A stretch of DNA of 64,000 bases from an uncultured Clostridia bacterium (GTDB lineage Bacteria > Bacillota > Clostridia > Saccharofermentanales > Saccharofermentanaceae): NCBI GenBank assembly GCA_947303185.1, contig CAMYXF010000002.1:119747-183746 (forward strand), in the 5' to 3' direction. Position 1 is the stretch's first letter; the number at the start of each line of letters is the position of its first letter. The notes under the pieces are model-generated. The model was not told where the DNA came from and did no database searches. It worked only from the letters and a program-made list of their open reading frames with translations. Position numbers and translations under genes: made by a program. Of this stretch, positions 55,860-64,000 are shown one piece after another.

Positions 55860-58301
55860 TCAATACTCCATCACTACCGCCCCCTCTTCATCTGTTCTGA
55901 ACACTTCGCAGCCATAGGAATTGAGGCGTTCCAAGGTGTCTGGGGCCGGGTGGCCGTAGAAGTTGTGGGCGCCGACGGAGATGATGGCGGCGTCAGGCGA
56001 GCAGGCTTCGATGAATTCGCCGGTGGATGAGTATTTCGAGCCGTGGTGGGCGACTTTCAGGATGTCGCAGTCGAGATCAACGCCGGTTTCAAGCAACTCA
56101 TTCTCAGTAGAAGCACCGATGTCGCCAGTAAACAGGATGCTTGTTTCTTTAGATCCGGATATGTGAAGCATCATGACGAGGCTGTTTTCGTTGCCGCCGC
56201 CAAGATTTGAGGACGGATACAGCACATCGAAATAAACAGCTTCTGACAGATACACTCTGTCGCCTGCGTAAATCCCTTGAAGTTGAGACATATACAAAGA
56301 ATTGTCGGACCCGCTAAACGCAGTAGACAGTATGAATTCTTGAACATCCTTGTCAGCATCACCAGACAAAGGAACGTATGACGTCAGGATGGTCTTGGTT
56401 CTTCCCTGGTCGCACAAAGCGGCTATTCCGCCGGCGTGGTCGACATCCCAGTGGCTCATGACACAGATATCGACCAGGTAAATGCCATAATAGTCAAGTA
56501 AATCGCATACGGTTGAGCTGCCTTCGTCATAAGTACCGGCATCGATCAGGCAGGTTTTGTCGGGAGTAATTATCAGACAGCAGTCTCCCTGTCCGACGTC
56601 TGCGAAAACCACCCGGCAAGAAGGCTTATTGATCAAAGTAAACACATTAACGCCAATGGCTATAGCCAATACAAAAGCCGTAGGTTTAAGCAGCAACCGT
56701 CGCAGGACACATGGCGGAAGCATAAACAGGAATACCGTTATGCTCAAAAGCAGCAAAACATAACCACTTATATGTATCGGACTTCCGCCCTGCTCGCTTA
56801 GAGAACTGCCAATACCAACAACCCGCAAGAGCAGCTCAAGGCAGAATTTTAGAGGCATTGAAAGATACAGACTCCAAAACGGCAGAAGATAACAGAATAG
56901 AACACATGGAATGAAGAAAGTGCAAGTTGCGCCGGCTATAAAAGAACCCACAATCTGAATAAGCAGATGCTCAAAGTCCGGACGCATAGAAATCTCTGAC
57001 CAGAATGGGATCATGCCAAGCATTGCTGCAATGGAAACACTGAAGGCAGTAGAAAGCTGCTCTCCTAAATGCAGTTTCATCAGCAATTCTGTAATCCTTC
57101 CGGAGTAAACCTTTATGGCAATAACAGCACAAAAGCTCATCTGAAAACCTGAAGACAACGGGCAGAAAGGATCTGCAAAGATCATGACGATTGAAGCAAG
57201 ACTTAATGCCGATAACCATTCCCTGTCGGCAAACAGGCAGATGCTCATAATCGCGGCTCTTGTAACCGAATTGCTCCAGCCTGTAAGGCAGCCGATAAGA
57301 AGGCAGAACAAAGACTGGACGATGAAGGCGTTTTTGCGCTTAACCTTGAACACATTGAGCACCATTGGAAGGCATGCCATAAAGCCAGCGAAATGCGTGC
57401 CTGATACTGCCAGAAGATGCGAGCAGCATGACATCTTGAAATCACGCTTAACATCAGCAGATATGAGTGATTTGTCACCCAGGCAGACAGCAGCGGCAAG
57501 TGATTTATCCACATCATCGAAAAATCCAGTCACTGCTTCAAAAGACTGACGCCTCAATTCATAGAAAAATCTTTGGACTGCACCAGTAATACATAATGGA
57601 AAACCAGCATTATCAACTACTTCATAACGTTCACATGAAATAACATAGAGAATGCCCTGTTTTCTAAGGTATTCGCTATAGTCGAACTCGACCGGATTGC
57701 CTGTGGGAGAAGGCTTTTTAAGTTTTCCATATAAAACCAATGTGTCGCCGGGATAGAAAGATTCGTGATCGCAATAAAAGTTAGCATGTGCTAACACTCC
57801 GTTATCAAGCTTTACGGTAAGGTCCATCTCACCTGAAATATCGTAAGAAGCCGATGTTACGGTGCACATATATTGGGATTGAGATTCACATGTAGCATTA
57901 AGTCGAAAACTGATAAATAAACCGATATATACAAGTACGACGCAAAGCATTAATACTACTGATAAAAATGCGGCTTTGTTTATCGACACGTGCTTCAGCC
58001 CTAACGCGCTCAAAACAATTATTAGGATAGAAAGAATAACTGCGGGAACAAACGACGCAAAATAATAACTGCAAAAACTGCAAACCAGCATCAGAACCGC
58101 TGGTAATACGAGCGGTCTCTTCTTAAGCATGCCAAAAAGATTATTGGCATTTAACCCAAGCAAGTTGCGGCCTTTAAAGCGGCTGTTAAACATGAGCAAG
58201 TTACGCCCCTCAAACCCATGCAAACCAAGGCTCCCCCGCACTAATCCGCGGATGCCTGAAAACCTTTTATTTCTGTATGTTTTGCCATAGTAGTCCTTCA
58301 T
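55860..58301 (-). CDS. comEC: ComEC/Rec2-family DNA uptake channel
   Basis: 813 residues. After a basic N-terminus that contains GRNLL twice (about 33-50) come membrane helices and a small soluble domain (DUF4131-like, about 130-230). Next is the multi-helix Competence domain (about 265-510, with VSGTHFAGF near 295) and a C-terminal MBL domain (VFADVGQGDCCLI near 575, MSHWDVDHAGG near 615, KVAHHGSKYS near 745). ComEC carries single-stranded DNA across the membrane in transformation. The ATG at 58301 has no clear ribosome binding site, and a later start is possible. Palindromes lie at both ends: array 2 downstream and a single element upstream. Confidence 0.92.
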   Translation of the reverse strand: MKDYYGKTYRNKRFSGIRGLVRGSLGLHGFEGRNLLMFNSRFKGRNLLGLNANNLFGMLKKRPLVLPAVLMLVCSFCSYYFASFVPAVILSILIIVLSALGLKHVSINKAAFLSVVLMLCVVLVYIGLFISFRLNATCESQSQYMCTVTSASYDISGEMDLTVKLDNGVLAHANFYCDHESFYPGDTLVLYGKLKKPSPTGNPVEFDYSEYLRKQGILYVISCERYEVVDNAGFPLCITGAVQRFFYELRRQSFEAVTGFFDDVDKSLAAAVCLGDKSLISADVKRDFKMSCCSHLLAVSGTHFAGFMACLPMVLNVFKVKRKNAFIVQSLFCLLIGCLTGWSNSVTRAAIMSICLFADREWLSALSLASIVMIFADPFCPLSSGFQMSFCAVIAIKVYSGRITELLMKLHLGEQLSTAFSVSIAAMLGMIPFWSEISMRPDFEHLLIQIVGSFIAGATCTFFIPCVLFCYLLPFWSLYLSMPLKFCLELLLRVVGIGSSLSEQGGSPIHISGYVLLLLSITVFLFMLPPCVLRRLLLKPTAFVLAIAIGVNVFTLINKPSCRVVFADVGQGDCCLIITPDKTCLIDAGTYDEGSSTVCDLLDYYGIYLVDICVMSHWDVDHAGGIAALCDQGRTKTILTSYVPLSGDADKDVQEFILSTAFSGSDNSLYMSQLQGIYAGDRVYLSEAVYFDVLYPSSNLGGGNENSLVMMLHISGSKETSILFTGDIGASTENELLETGVDLDCDILKVAHHGSKYSSTGEFIEACSPDAAIISVGAHNFYGHPAPDTLERLNSYGCEVFRTDEEGAVVMEY

Positions 58302-58323
58302 GTTAAAATTCTAATGCGGACCC

Positions 58324-58384
58324 TTGTCGGTTTTCGTCTCAATATTTGGCCAAAACCGACAAAAAAGCCGACAAAACCGACAAG
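58324..58384. repeat. Single 39-base palindrome with extra half-sites
   Basis: TTGTCGGTTTT (58324-58334) and AAAACCGACAA (58352-58362) enclose a 17-base loop, giving the same 11-17-11 layout as array 1 units. Two more CCGACAA half-sites follow at 58368 and 58377. The element lies between the divergent comEC and engB starts. Confidence 0.8.
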
Positions 58385-58411
58385 TTGAACACTTTGAACA
58401 GAGTTATAAAC

Positions 58412-59020
58412 ATGGCTATCAATTACGGAAAGATCAAATACTTTAAGACATGCGCGAATATCAAGGACCTCCCTGATGAGAAACTGCCGGAGATCGTTCT
58501 GGCCGGAAGATCCAATGTTGGCAAGTCTTCGCTGGTAAATGCTTTGGGCAATAACGGCAAGCTTGCCAGGGTTTCGCAGACGCCGGGCAAGACGCAGCAG
58601 ATCATATACTTTGATATGGACGGACAGGCAATACTTGCTGACCTTCCGGGATATGGCTATTCAAAGGCTTCAAAGGATAAGTCGAGAGGTTTTTCGGAGC
58701 TTTGCGATAATTATTTCAGGGTCAGAAAAGGAATTGATCTTGTTCTTTTACTCATTGATATAAGACATGAGCCGTCTAATGATGATATTGGAATGCTGAA
58801 TTATCTGAACAGCGCGAATCTGCCTTACTTTTTGGTATTTACCAAGTGCGATAAGCTGTCTGCGCAGCAGGTCAGAAAGCAATTGCAGATGATGTCAAAG
58901 AGTCTTGATTTTGCTGAAGACGCAAGGGTTTTCGCGGTTTCGTCCAGTGAAACAAATCCTCAAAAATCAGGAATAAATGATTTAAAGCAGGCGCTCTCTG
59001 ATGAGGTATGCAAAGATTGA
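58412..59020 (+). CDS. engB: Ribosome biogenesis GTPase EngB (YsxC/YihA)
   Basis: 202 residues from the ATG at 58412. A frame from TTG 58346 would read through the palindrome and adds Lys/Asp-rich sequence not seen in relatives. GRSNVGKSSLVN near 32 (G1), PGKTQQ near 58 (G2), ADLPGYGYS near 75 (G3) and FTKCDKL near 145 (G4) mark a TrmE-Era-type GTPase. EngB acts in 50S subunit assembly. It is the first plus-strand gene in the last 6 kb and begins opposite comEC. The ribosome binding site is weak. Confidence 0.93.
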   Translation: MAINYGKIKYFKTCANIKDLPDEKLPEIVLAGRSNVGKSSLVNALGNNGKLARVSQTPGKTQQIIYFDMDGQAILADLPGYGYSKASKDKSRGFSELCDNYFRVRKGIDLVLLLIDIRHEPSNDDIGMLNYLNSANLPYFLVFTKCDKLSAQQVRKQLQMMSKSLDFAEDARVFAVSSSETNPQKSGINDLKQALSDEVCKD

Positions 59021-59130
59021 ACAATCTTTCATTAACTTTTCGTGCATTTTTTAATCGTTCCGCACTTTGAATTGTTTTTGCGACTTGGATATTATTTTAA
59101 TATAAATGTTCGAGGGGGATTACGTCTGCC

Positions 59131-60360
59131 ATGAGTGACTTATACGTCAATACAGGCTATAAGGAAACACAGTTGGCACCTTTCGGTCCCATCGGAATCA
59201 TTGCTCATACTTCCAACAAAGAGTTCGTAAAACAGGTATCTGAAGTGCTTTCACAAAAGAGAAAGCTCCATGCTCAGAGACCCGGAAATATTTACGCCAA
59301 TAATCCCGGCTATGCCAGAGAAGATTACATAATCGACACACAGCTCACCAGATTCCAGACCGGCGAGGGTAAGTTCGGCATTGCAGAGAGCGTCAGAGGA
59401 CATGATATTTTCGTAATCACGGACGTACTCGCAAGAAGCTTTGAATATGACCTTCTTGAAGGCGAGCATGTCATCTCCCCTGATGACCAGTATATGGACC
59501 TTTTGAGAATTATTTCCGTTCTTAAGGGTAAGGCTAAGAGAATCAACGTAATCATGCCTTTCGTTTACGAAGGCAGACGCGAAAAGCTTGACTCACACAG
59601 AGAATCCTACGATTGTGCAGATATGCTCAAGAAGCTTTATAAGCTTGGCGTATCTAACCTCATCATTTTCGATCCCCACGACGCAAGAATCGAGAATGCG
59701 GTTCCTCTTATGTCAATCGAGTTCCCTCGTTGTCAATTTAAGATAACTTCATCTCTCTTGAACCGTTTCGGAACGATCAAGATGGACAAGGATCATACGC
59801 TCGTAGTTAGTCCGGATGAGACCGGAATATCGCGAGCTATTTTTTACTCTTCCCACCTTAACCTCCCTCTTGGAGTTTTCTACCGTCACCGCGACTACAC
59901 GGTTAAGGTCAACGGCGAGCATCCCATCAGAGAGTTTAAGTTCCTGGGCGAAGACGTTGAGGGCAAGGATATCCTCCTCATCGACGACATGATCAATTCG
60001 GGCAACACAATGCTCAGAACAGCCAAAGAGCTTAAGGACAGAGGCGCAAAGGACATCTTCTGCCTCGCTCCTTTCGGACTGTTTACTGACGGACTTGAGG
60101 TTTTCGATAAGGCTTATGAAGAAGGAATCATTAAGTGCATCTGCACTACTAACCTTATCTATGAACCCGAAGAGCTCAAGTCACGCGAATGGTATCTTGA
60201 GGCCAACATGGTCCCTTATGTTGCCAGAATCATTGACGCACTTAATTCAGACGAATCCGTCTACGACCTTATCAACTCGACTGCAAGATTGAGAGATCTC
60301 GCGAGCCAGATAAGAATCGAGGAAGTTTTCGATGAATTTGATATACCAGAAAACCAATAA
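59131..60360 (+). CDS. prs: Ribose-phosphate pyrophosphokinase, long form (copy 1)
   Basis: 409 residues, longer than the usual 310-320. ESVRGHDIFVITD near 87 and DDQYMDLLRIISVLKGKAKRINVIMPF (in two parts) match the PRPP synthetase ATP and ribose-5-phosphate regions. FDPHDARIENAVPL near 186 holds the catalytic His pair region and DILLIDDMINSGNTM near 280 is the PRPP-binding loop. The N-terminal 45 residues and the C-terminal end are family-specific additions. It probably makes PRPP for nucleotide synthesis. A strong GAGGGGGA lies about 11 bases before the ATG. It is followed after 24 bases by a second, divergent copy. Confidence 0.88.
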   Translation: MSDLYVNTGYKETQLAPFGPIGIIAHTSNKEFVKQVSEVLSQKRKLHAQRPGNIYANNPGYAREDYIIDTQLTRFQTGEGKFGIAESVRGHDIFVITDVLARSFEYDLLEGEHVISPDDQYMDLLRIISVLKGKAKRINVIMPFVYEGRREKLDSHRESYDCADMLKKLYKLGVSNLIIFDPHDARIENAVPLMSIEFPRCQFKITSSLLNRFGTIKMDKDHTLVVSPDETGISRAIFYSSHLNLPLGVFYRHRDYTVKVNGEHPIREFKFLGEDVEGKDILLIDDMINSGNTMLRTAKELKDRGAKDIFCLAPFGLFTDGLEVFDKAYEEGIIKCICTTNLIYEPEELKSREWYLEANMVPYVARIIDALNSDESVYDLINSTARLRDLASQIRIEEVFDEFDIPENQ

Positions 60361-60384
60361 AGGCATGAAAGGCAGGCTGCAATT

Positions 60385-61590
60385 ATGACATCAGCATCTG
60401 ACGAGAAAGCTTATTCCCGCTACGACCAATACGGCGACAACCCCATGGCGCCGGTAGGACCTATCGGTCTTATTGCGCTAAGAGGAAGTGAAGATTTTAC
60501 CGAGAAGGTAAACTTCTATCTCAACAAGAGGCGTTCCGAATACCAGAAGGAACAGATCGTCAATACTTACCCGGGATTCTTCAGAGAGGATTACACGATT
60601 CCCGTTGAGAACGCAAGATTCTCTTCAGGCGAAGGTAAAGCCGTAGTTAAGAATACCGTAAGAGGCCATGACCTCTACCTCATCAGCGATATCATGAACT
60701 GCTCCTGCACATATAAGATGTTCGGAACAGACAACCGCATGAGCCCTGACGATCACTATCAGGATCTTAAGCGTGTTATCCTCGCATGCTCCGGTAAATC
60801 AAGAAGAATCAACGTCATAATGCCTTTCCTTTATGAGAGCCGTCAGCACAAGAGAAATGCCAGAGAGTCTTTGGACTGCGCTTTCGCACTTGAAGAGCTC
60901 TATGATCTCGGTGTTGCAAACATCATCACTTTCGATGCTCACGACGAGAGAGTTGCTAACGCTATTCCTCTTGCAGGCTTCGAGAGCCTCCCTACCACAT
61001 ATCAGATCATCAAGGAAATGTACCGTCAGGTACCTGACCTCTCATTCTCCAGCGGTAAGTTCATGATCATCTCACCTGATGAAGGCGGTATCGGCAGAGC
61101 TATGTACTACGCTTCCATCCTGGGTGTCCCGCTCGGAACATTCTATAAGAGAAGAGACTATACAACAGTTGTTAACGGCAGAAACCCGATCGTTGCTCAC
61201 GAATTCCTCGGTGATTCTGTTGAGGGCATGGATATCCTCATCGTTGACGACATGATCTCCTCCGGCGATTCCATGATCGACATCGCACGTGAGATGAAGG
61301 ACCGCGGCGCACGTAAGGTATTCTGCGCTGTTACTTTCGGTCTCTTCACAGAAGGTATCGACAACTTCAACAAGGCATACGAAGAAGGCATCATCAACAA
61401 GGTATTTGCTACGAATCTCATCTACAGAAGACCTGAGCTCCTTCAGGCTCCCTGGTTTGCAGACGTTAACCTCTGCAAGTTCGTCGCACTCCTCATCGAT
61501 GCCATCAACCACGACGCATCACTTTCAAGCCTTATCAATCCTACCGAGAAGATCAAGCGTCTCCTCAAAGAAAAAGAAGGTATCGGCTGA
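60385..61590 (+). CDS. Ribose-phosphate pyrophosphokinase, long form (copy 2)
   Basis: 401 residues, a tandem paralogue of the preceding gene with the same plan: NTVRGHDLYLISD near 90, RRINVIMPFLYESRQHKRNA near 145, FDAHDERVANAIPL near 188 and DILIVDDMISSGDSM near 280 (PRPP loop). Both copies have the extra N-terminal region MAPVGPIGLIA/LAPFGPIGIIA. Both keep the motifs expected for activity, so the two may form a hetero-oligomer or one may be regulatory. The start of the next gene lies 2 bases past the stop. Confidence 0.86.
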   Translation: MTSASDEKAYSRYDQYGDNPMAPVGPIGLIALRGSEDFTEKVNFYLNKRRSEYQKEQIVNTYPGFFREDYTIPVENARFSSGEGKAVVKNTVRGHDLYLISDIMNCSCTYKMFGTDNRMSPDDHYQDLKRVILACSGKSRRINVIMPFLYESRQHKRNARESLDCAFALEELYDLGVANIITFDAHDERVANAIPLAGFESLPTTYQIIKEMYRQVPDLSFSSGKFMIISPDEGGIGRAMYYASILGVPLGTFYKRRDYTTVVNGRNPIVAHEFLGDSVEGMDILIVDDMISSGDSMIDIAREMKDRGARKVFCAVTFGLFTEGIDNFNKAYEEGIINKVFATNLIYRRPELLQAPWFADVNLCKFVALLIDAINHDASLSSLINPTEKIKRLLKEKEGIG

Positions 61591-61592
61591 TA

Positions 61593-61976
61593 ATGGCAAA
61601 CACCGGCAGATCACGTTCATCTGGTTCTTCAAGGGGCTCGAAAAGCAGCACCTCGAAAAAGTCTACCCGTTCTTCCGGTTCACGCAGCACTTCAAGGAAG
61701 ACTACAACAGCACCTGTTCAGACTGAATCAGGTGCTTCTTCACTTTTTAAGAAATTCGCATCTTCAAGAGCGGCAATGCCGGTTATCTTCATTGCCGTTT
61801 CACTTCTTATCGTAGGAATCGACCTCCTTATAAGCTGGAACAGCTATCAGACTTTCTTTAAGATCTTAGGTGTCGAAGTCCTTCTCGCAGTTGTCGTATG
61901 GGTTATCCTGACACTGGTATATTCAGGTAAGAATAAAAAAGGCGCAGACAGCATCTCCTCTGAAGACGAGGTATAA
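61593..61976 (+). CDS. Small membrane protein with basic Ser-rich N-terminus
   Basis: 127 residues. Residues 1-55 are almost only Ser, Arg, Lys, Thr and Gly (RSRSSGSSRGSKSSTSKKS), likely disordered and nucleic-acid or phosphate binding. Two hydrophobic segments follow (AAMPVIFIAVSLLIVGIDLLI and ILGVEVLLAVVVWVILTLVY), ending with an acidic tail. I do not recognise a family. It sits 2 bases after the second prs gene and 3 before rqcH, so it belongs to that operon; rqcH works on ribosomes, and a basic N-terminus could contact RNA, but this is speculation. Confidence 0.65.
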   Translation: MANTGRSRSSGSSRGSKSSTSKKSTRSSGSRSTSRKTTTAPVQTESGASSLFKKFASSRAAMPVIFIAVSLLIVGIDLLISWNSYQTFFKILGVEVLLAVVVWVILTLVYSGKNKKGADSISSEDEV

Positions 61977-61979
61977 GCC

Positions 61980-63914
61980 GTGACTCTTGACGGCATCACT
62001 TATCAGCTTCTCGCAAACGAACTCAATAAAGAGCTCGAAGGAAAGCGTGTAGATAAGATCTACATGCCAGACAAGCATACAGTTATTCTCCACATCAGAT
62101 TTACGGGCGGTTACCAGAAGCTCCTGATATCAATAGATCCGGGCGCTCCCCGTATCTGCTTTGCCGAGAACACTTTGGATAATCCTTCCATTCCGCCCTC
62201 ATTTTGCATGCTTCTTAGAAAGTATCTGGCAGGTTCCAGAATCGAGAGCGTAACCAATCCCGGTTACGAGAGAATAATCGAGATCACCGTAAGCAAATAC
62301 GATGAGTTAAAAGACAGAAAGACATATACCCTTACCGTTGAGTTAATGGGACGTTTTTCAAATCTTGTCCTCATAAACGAGAACGGCAAGATCCTTGATT
62401 CCGCAATCCACGTAGACTTCTCCGTATCACGAGTCAGAGAAGTAATGCCTGCGCGCGTTTATGAATATCCGCCGTCACAGGATAAATACAAGCCCGAAAA
62501 GGCTTTGGAGATCGCCAAGACCGGCGAGCTTCCCTTCATGGAATCAGAGCTCCAGCGCCCTGTCGCAAAGGCCCTGGTCGGATCCATCTTAGGCCTGTCC
62601 CCTGTTCTTGCCGCATACATCACGGACAAGGCTGACATCGACGACAGAAAGACTCTGCAGATGCTCACAGACGGCGAGAAAACAAGACTCATCAATGCAA
62701 TAAAAGAATTCCTTACTTCCATAACTGAAGGAAAATATACGCCTTACCTGTTCTACGGCGAAGACGGAGAACCTGAAGATGCATCAATCGTTGAACTCAA
62801 GGGTTATGCTAAAGCAAAGCCCGTATCTTCAATCTCTGAAGCGATCGACATGTGCTATCTTGCAAGAGATTCAAGGCTCGTGCTCGACAAAGGCCGTGAC
62901 AAATTAAGCCAGATCATAGGAAGCGCTCTTGCAAGAGTAATCAAGAAGCGCGAGATCCACGAGCAGGACCTTGAGGAAGGCCAGAAAGCTGATGCACTTA
63001 AGCATTCAGGCGACCTTATCCTCACTTACAAATACATGGTCAAGCAGGGTGCTTCAAGCGTTACTCTCATCGATTACGCAAGCGAATCACAAAGCGAGAT
63101 CACCATCCCGCTTAACCCCACACTCGATGCTTCAGGCAATGCGCAGGAATACTACAAGAGATTCCACAAGGCAAAGCGCAAGATGGAACTTGCAGAGACA
63201 TATCTTAAAGAAGATGAACTCGCAGCGCAGTACCTCCGCTCATTAAGCGCGGCCGTTACAGCAGCTTCAAGCGTTGAAGATCTTGATGCGATAAACGAAG
63301 AGATCCGTGCTGAGATCTCCGGTGATTCCGGTTTTCGAAAAGGCTCAGCTTCTTCTAAAAACACCAACACAAACAAAGGCGATCCGAACAAGATGGTCGG
63401 CGTTGCCAAGTCCGGAAAAGCTTCTTCAAGAGCTTTAAGAGAAGCTGCCAAAAGAGCCAACATGAACAAGGGCAACAAGGATAAGAGCAAGGAAAGAGCT
63501 CTTCCCTGCAGAAGATACATGACGTCTGACGGTTATGAGATCCTTGCCGGAAGAAACAACATCCAGAATGAGCAGCTCACCTTCCACAACGCTTCAAGAC
63601 GCGACTGGTGGTTCCACGTAAAAGGACTTCCGGGAACACACGTTATCCTTAAGACAAAGCCCAACGAGGAAATGCCTTCAGACAACGCAGTACTTGAGGC
63701 TGCAAGTCTTGCCGCTTTCTTCTCAAAGGCAATAATCCTTGAAGAGCACATGACTTCCGAAGATTCAAAGCCCGGACAGCTCAAGGCAGAGGTCGACTAC
63801 TGCCCTGTTTCCCATGTAAAAAAGATTCCGGGAGCTAAACCCGGAATGGTAATCTACGAAGGTTATTATTCAGTCTTGGTCGAAGCTAAGGAACCGTCTT
63901 CAAAAGACTTATAA
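61980..63914 (+). CDS. rqcH: Rqc2 homologue RqcH (NFACT family)
   Basis: 644 residues from a GTG at 61980 with GAGG upstream. NFACT-N domain (TLDGITYQLLANEL at the start), helix-hairpin-helix and coiled-coil region (about 190-460), a basic Lys/Asn linker (about 450-505) and the C-terminal NFACT-R domain with GRNNIQNEQLTFHNASRRDWW (in two parts, near 520) and HVKGLPGTHV. RqcH binds stalled 50S subunits and adds C-terminal alanine tails so that incomplete proteins are degraded; older names are FbpA/YloA. The 3' end overlaps the convergent queH gene by 49 bases. Confidence 0.93.
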   Translation: MTLDGITYQLLANELNKELEGKRVDKIYMPDKHTVILHIRFTGGYQKLLISIDPGAPRICFAENTLDNPSIPPSFCMLLRKYLAGSRIESVTNPGYERIIEITVSKYDELKDRKTYTLTVELMGRFSNLVLINENGKILDSAIHVDFSVSRVREVMPARVYEYPPSQDKYKPEKALEIAKTGELPFMESELQRPVAKALVGSILGLSPVLAAYITDKADIDDRKTLQMLTDGEKTRLINAIKEFLTSITEGKYTPYLFYGEDGEPEDASIVELKGYAKAKPVSSISEAIDMCYLARDSRLVLDKGRDKLSQIIGSALARVIKKREIHEQDLEEGQKADALKHSGDLILTYKYMVKQGASSVTLIDYASESQSEITIPLNPTLDASGNAQEYYKRFHKAKRKMELAETYLKEDELAAQYLRSLSAAVTAASSVEDLDAINEEIRAEISGDSGFRKGSASSKNTNTNKGDPNKMVGVAKSGKASSRALREAAKRANMNKGNKDKSKERALPCRRYMTSDGYEILAGRNNIQNEQLTFHNASRRDWWFHVKGLPGTHVILKTKPNEEMPSDNAVLEAASLAAFFSKAIILEEHMTSEDSKPGQLKAEVDYCPVSHVKKIPGAKPGMVIYEGYYSVLVEAKEPSSKDL

Positions 63915-64000
63915 ATCTTATCCCTGAACTTGGATTCCTCTAAAGAGAAAATGCATCCGCAAAACTTCTGTCTGTAAAGGCCGCTCTCTCTTGCCATGTC
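63866..64000 (-). CDS. queH: Epoxyqueuosine reductase QueH, C-terminal part
   Basis: The last 44 codons of a gene running off the right edge; the TAA stop is at 63868-63866. The peptide DMARESGLYRQKFCGCIFSL matches the end of QueH (DUF208), where the final Cys-Gly-Cys belongs to the metal-cluster and catalytic cysteines. QueH reduces epoxyqueuosine to queuosine in tRNA. It ends inside the convergent rqcH gene (49 shared bases). Confidence 0.82.
   Translation of the reverse strand, partial: DMARESGLYRQKFCGCIFSLEESKFRDKIYKSFEDGSLASTKTE

Overview
The window looks like chromosome from a Clostridia-type Firmicute (Bacillota). Supporting marks are the order def-fmt-rsmB-rlmN-prpC-prkC-rsgA-rpe-thiN, the cysS-mrnC-rlmB block, a Phe T-box in front of pheST, a PASTA-domain kinase, mreCD next to a PBP2, and families such as DUF5688, DUF5702 and Rpn/PDDEXK that are common in gut and rumen Clostridia. 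I did not try to name a species. Most genes lie on the minus strand, are tightly packed and often overlap by 1-19 bases.

Layout. 1-1.3 kb: A+T-rich end of a polyol-phosphate polymer locus (cytidylyltransferase start plus a TagF-like transferase). 1.5-3.6 kb: tig, a nicotinamidase-like hydrolase and tRNA-Arg(ACG). 3.7-8.8 kb: a plus-strand tyrosine phosphatase facing a cysS-mrnC-rlmB-lipoprotein operon, whose long leader carries hairpins and an intrinsic terminator. 8.9-12.8 kb: BrnT/BrnA toxin-antitoxin, purB, an aminotransferase and yraN. 12.9-17.2 kb: a degenerate GGDEF-EAL protein, a nuclease-like orphan gene with palindromes upstream, and a second aminotransferase. 17.2-23.3 kb: a 1406-residue surface protein (subtilase, thioester, Cna-B-like and VaFE domains), an Rpn-type nuclease and a DUF5688 protein. 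23.4-32.5 kb: the thiN-to-def operon. 32.6-32.9 kb: a five-copy palindrome array. 32.9-38.6 kb: ahcY, a purine nucleoside phosphorylase, secA, a TrpR-like regulator and a small membrane protein. 38.7-41.4 kb: three pseudopilin-like envelope genes. 41.5-45.4 kb: pheT, pheS and the T-box. 45.4-54.5 kb: an MBL hydrolase, an MGS-like protein, mrdA-mreD-mreC, a SEC-C protein, icd, holA and a GH25 lipoprotein. 54.7-58.4 kb: a second nuclease-like paralogue, a second five-copy palindrome array and comEC. 58.4-64 kb (plus strand): engB, two tandem prs genes, a small membrane protein and rqcH, then the convergent end of queH.

The most unusual feature is a family of palindromic elements. Two arrays, 23 kb apart, each hold five palindromes repeating at exactly 74 bp, about seven turns of B-DNA. 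The arms are invariant within an array but differ between arrays (ATACCGTCCCA versus ACCGACTAA), while the central loops share an AAAATC-like core. One array lies directly upstream of a nuclease-like gene. The only paralogue of that gene in the window has degenerate palindromes of the same kind directly upstream. Isolated copies or half-sites occur near 41.46 kb and 58.33 kb. This fits neither CRISPR nor ordinary terminators, and is the best candidate here for an undescribed system.

The core genes cover translation quality control (tig, def, fmt, rqcH, rsgA, rRNA methylases), aminoacylation (cysS, pheST), envelope growth (mre/PBP2, PASTA kinase and phosphatase), secretion (secA) and nucleotide supply (prs, purB, PNP). 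Accessory content is concentrated at 0-1.3, 8.9-9.5, 14.6-23.3, 32.5-32.9, 38.7-41.4 and 54.7-58.4 kb.
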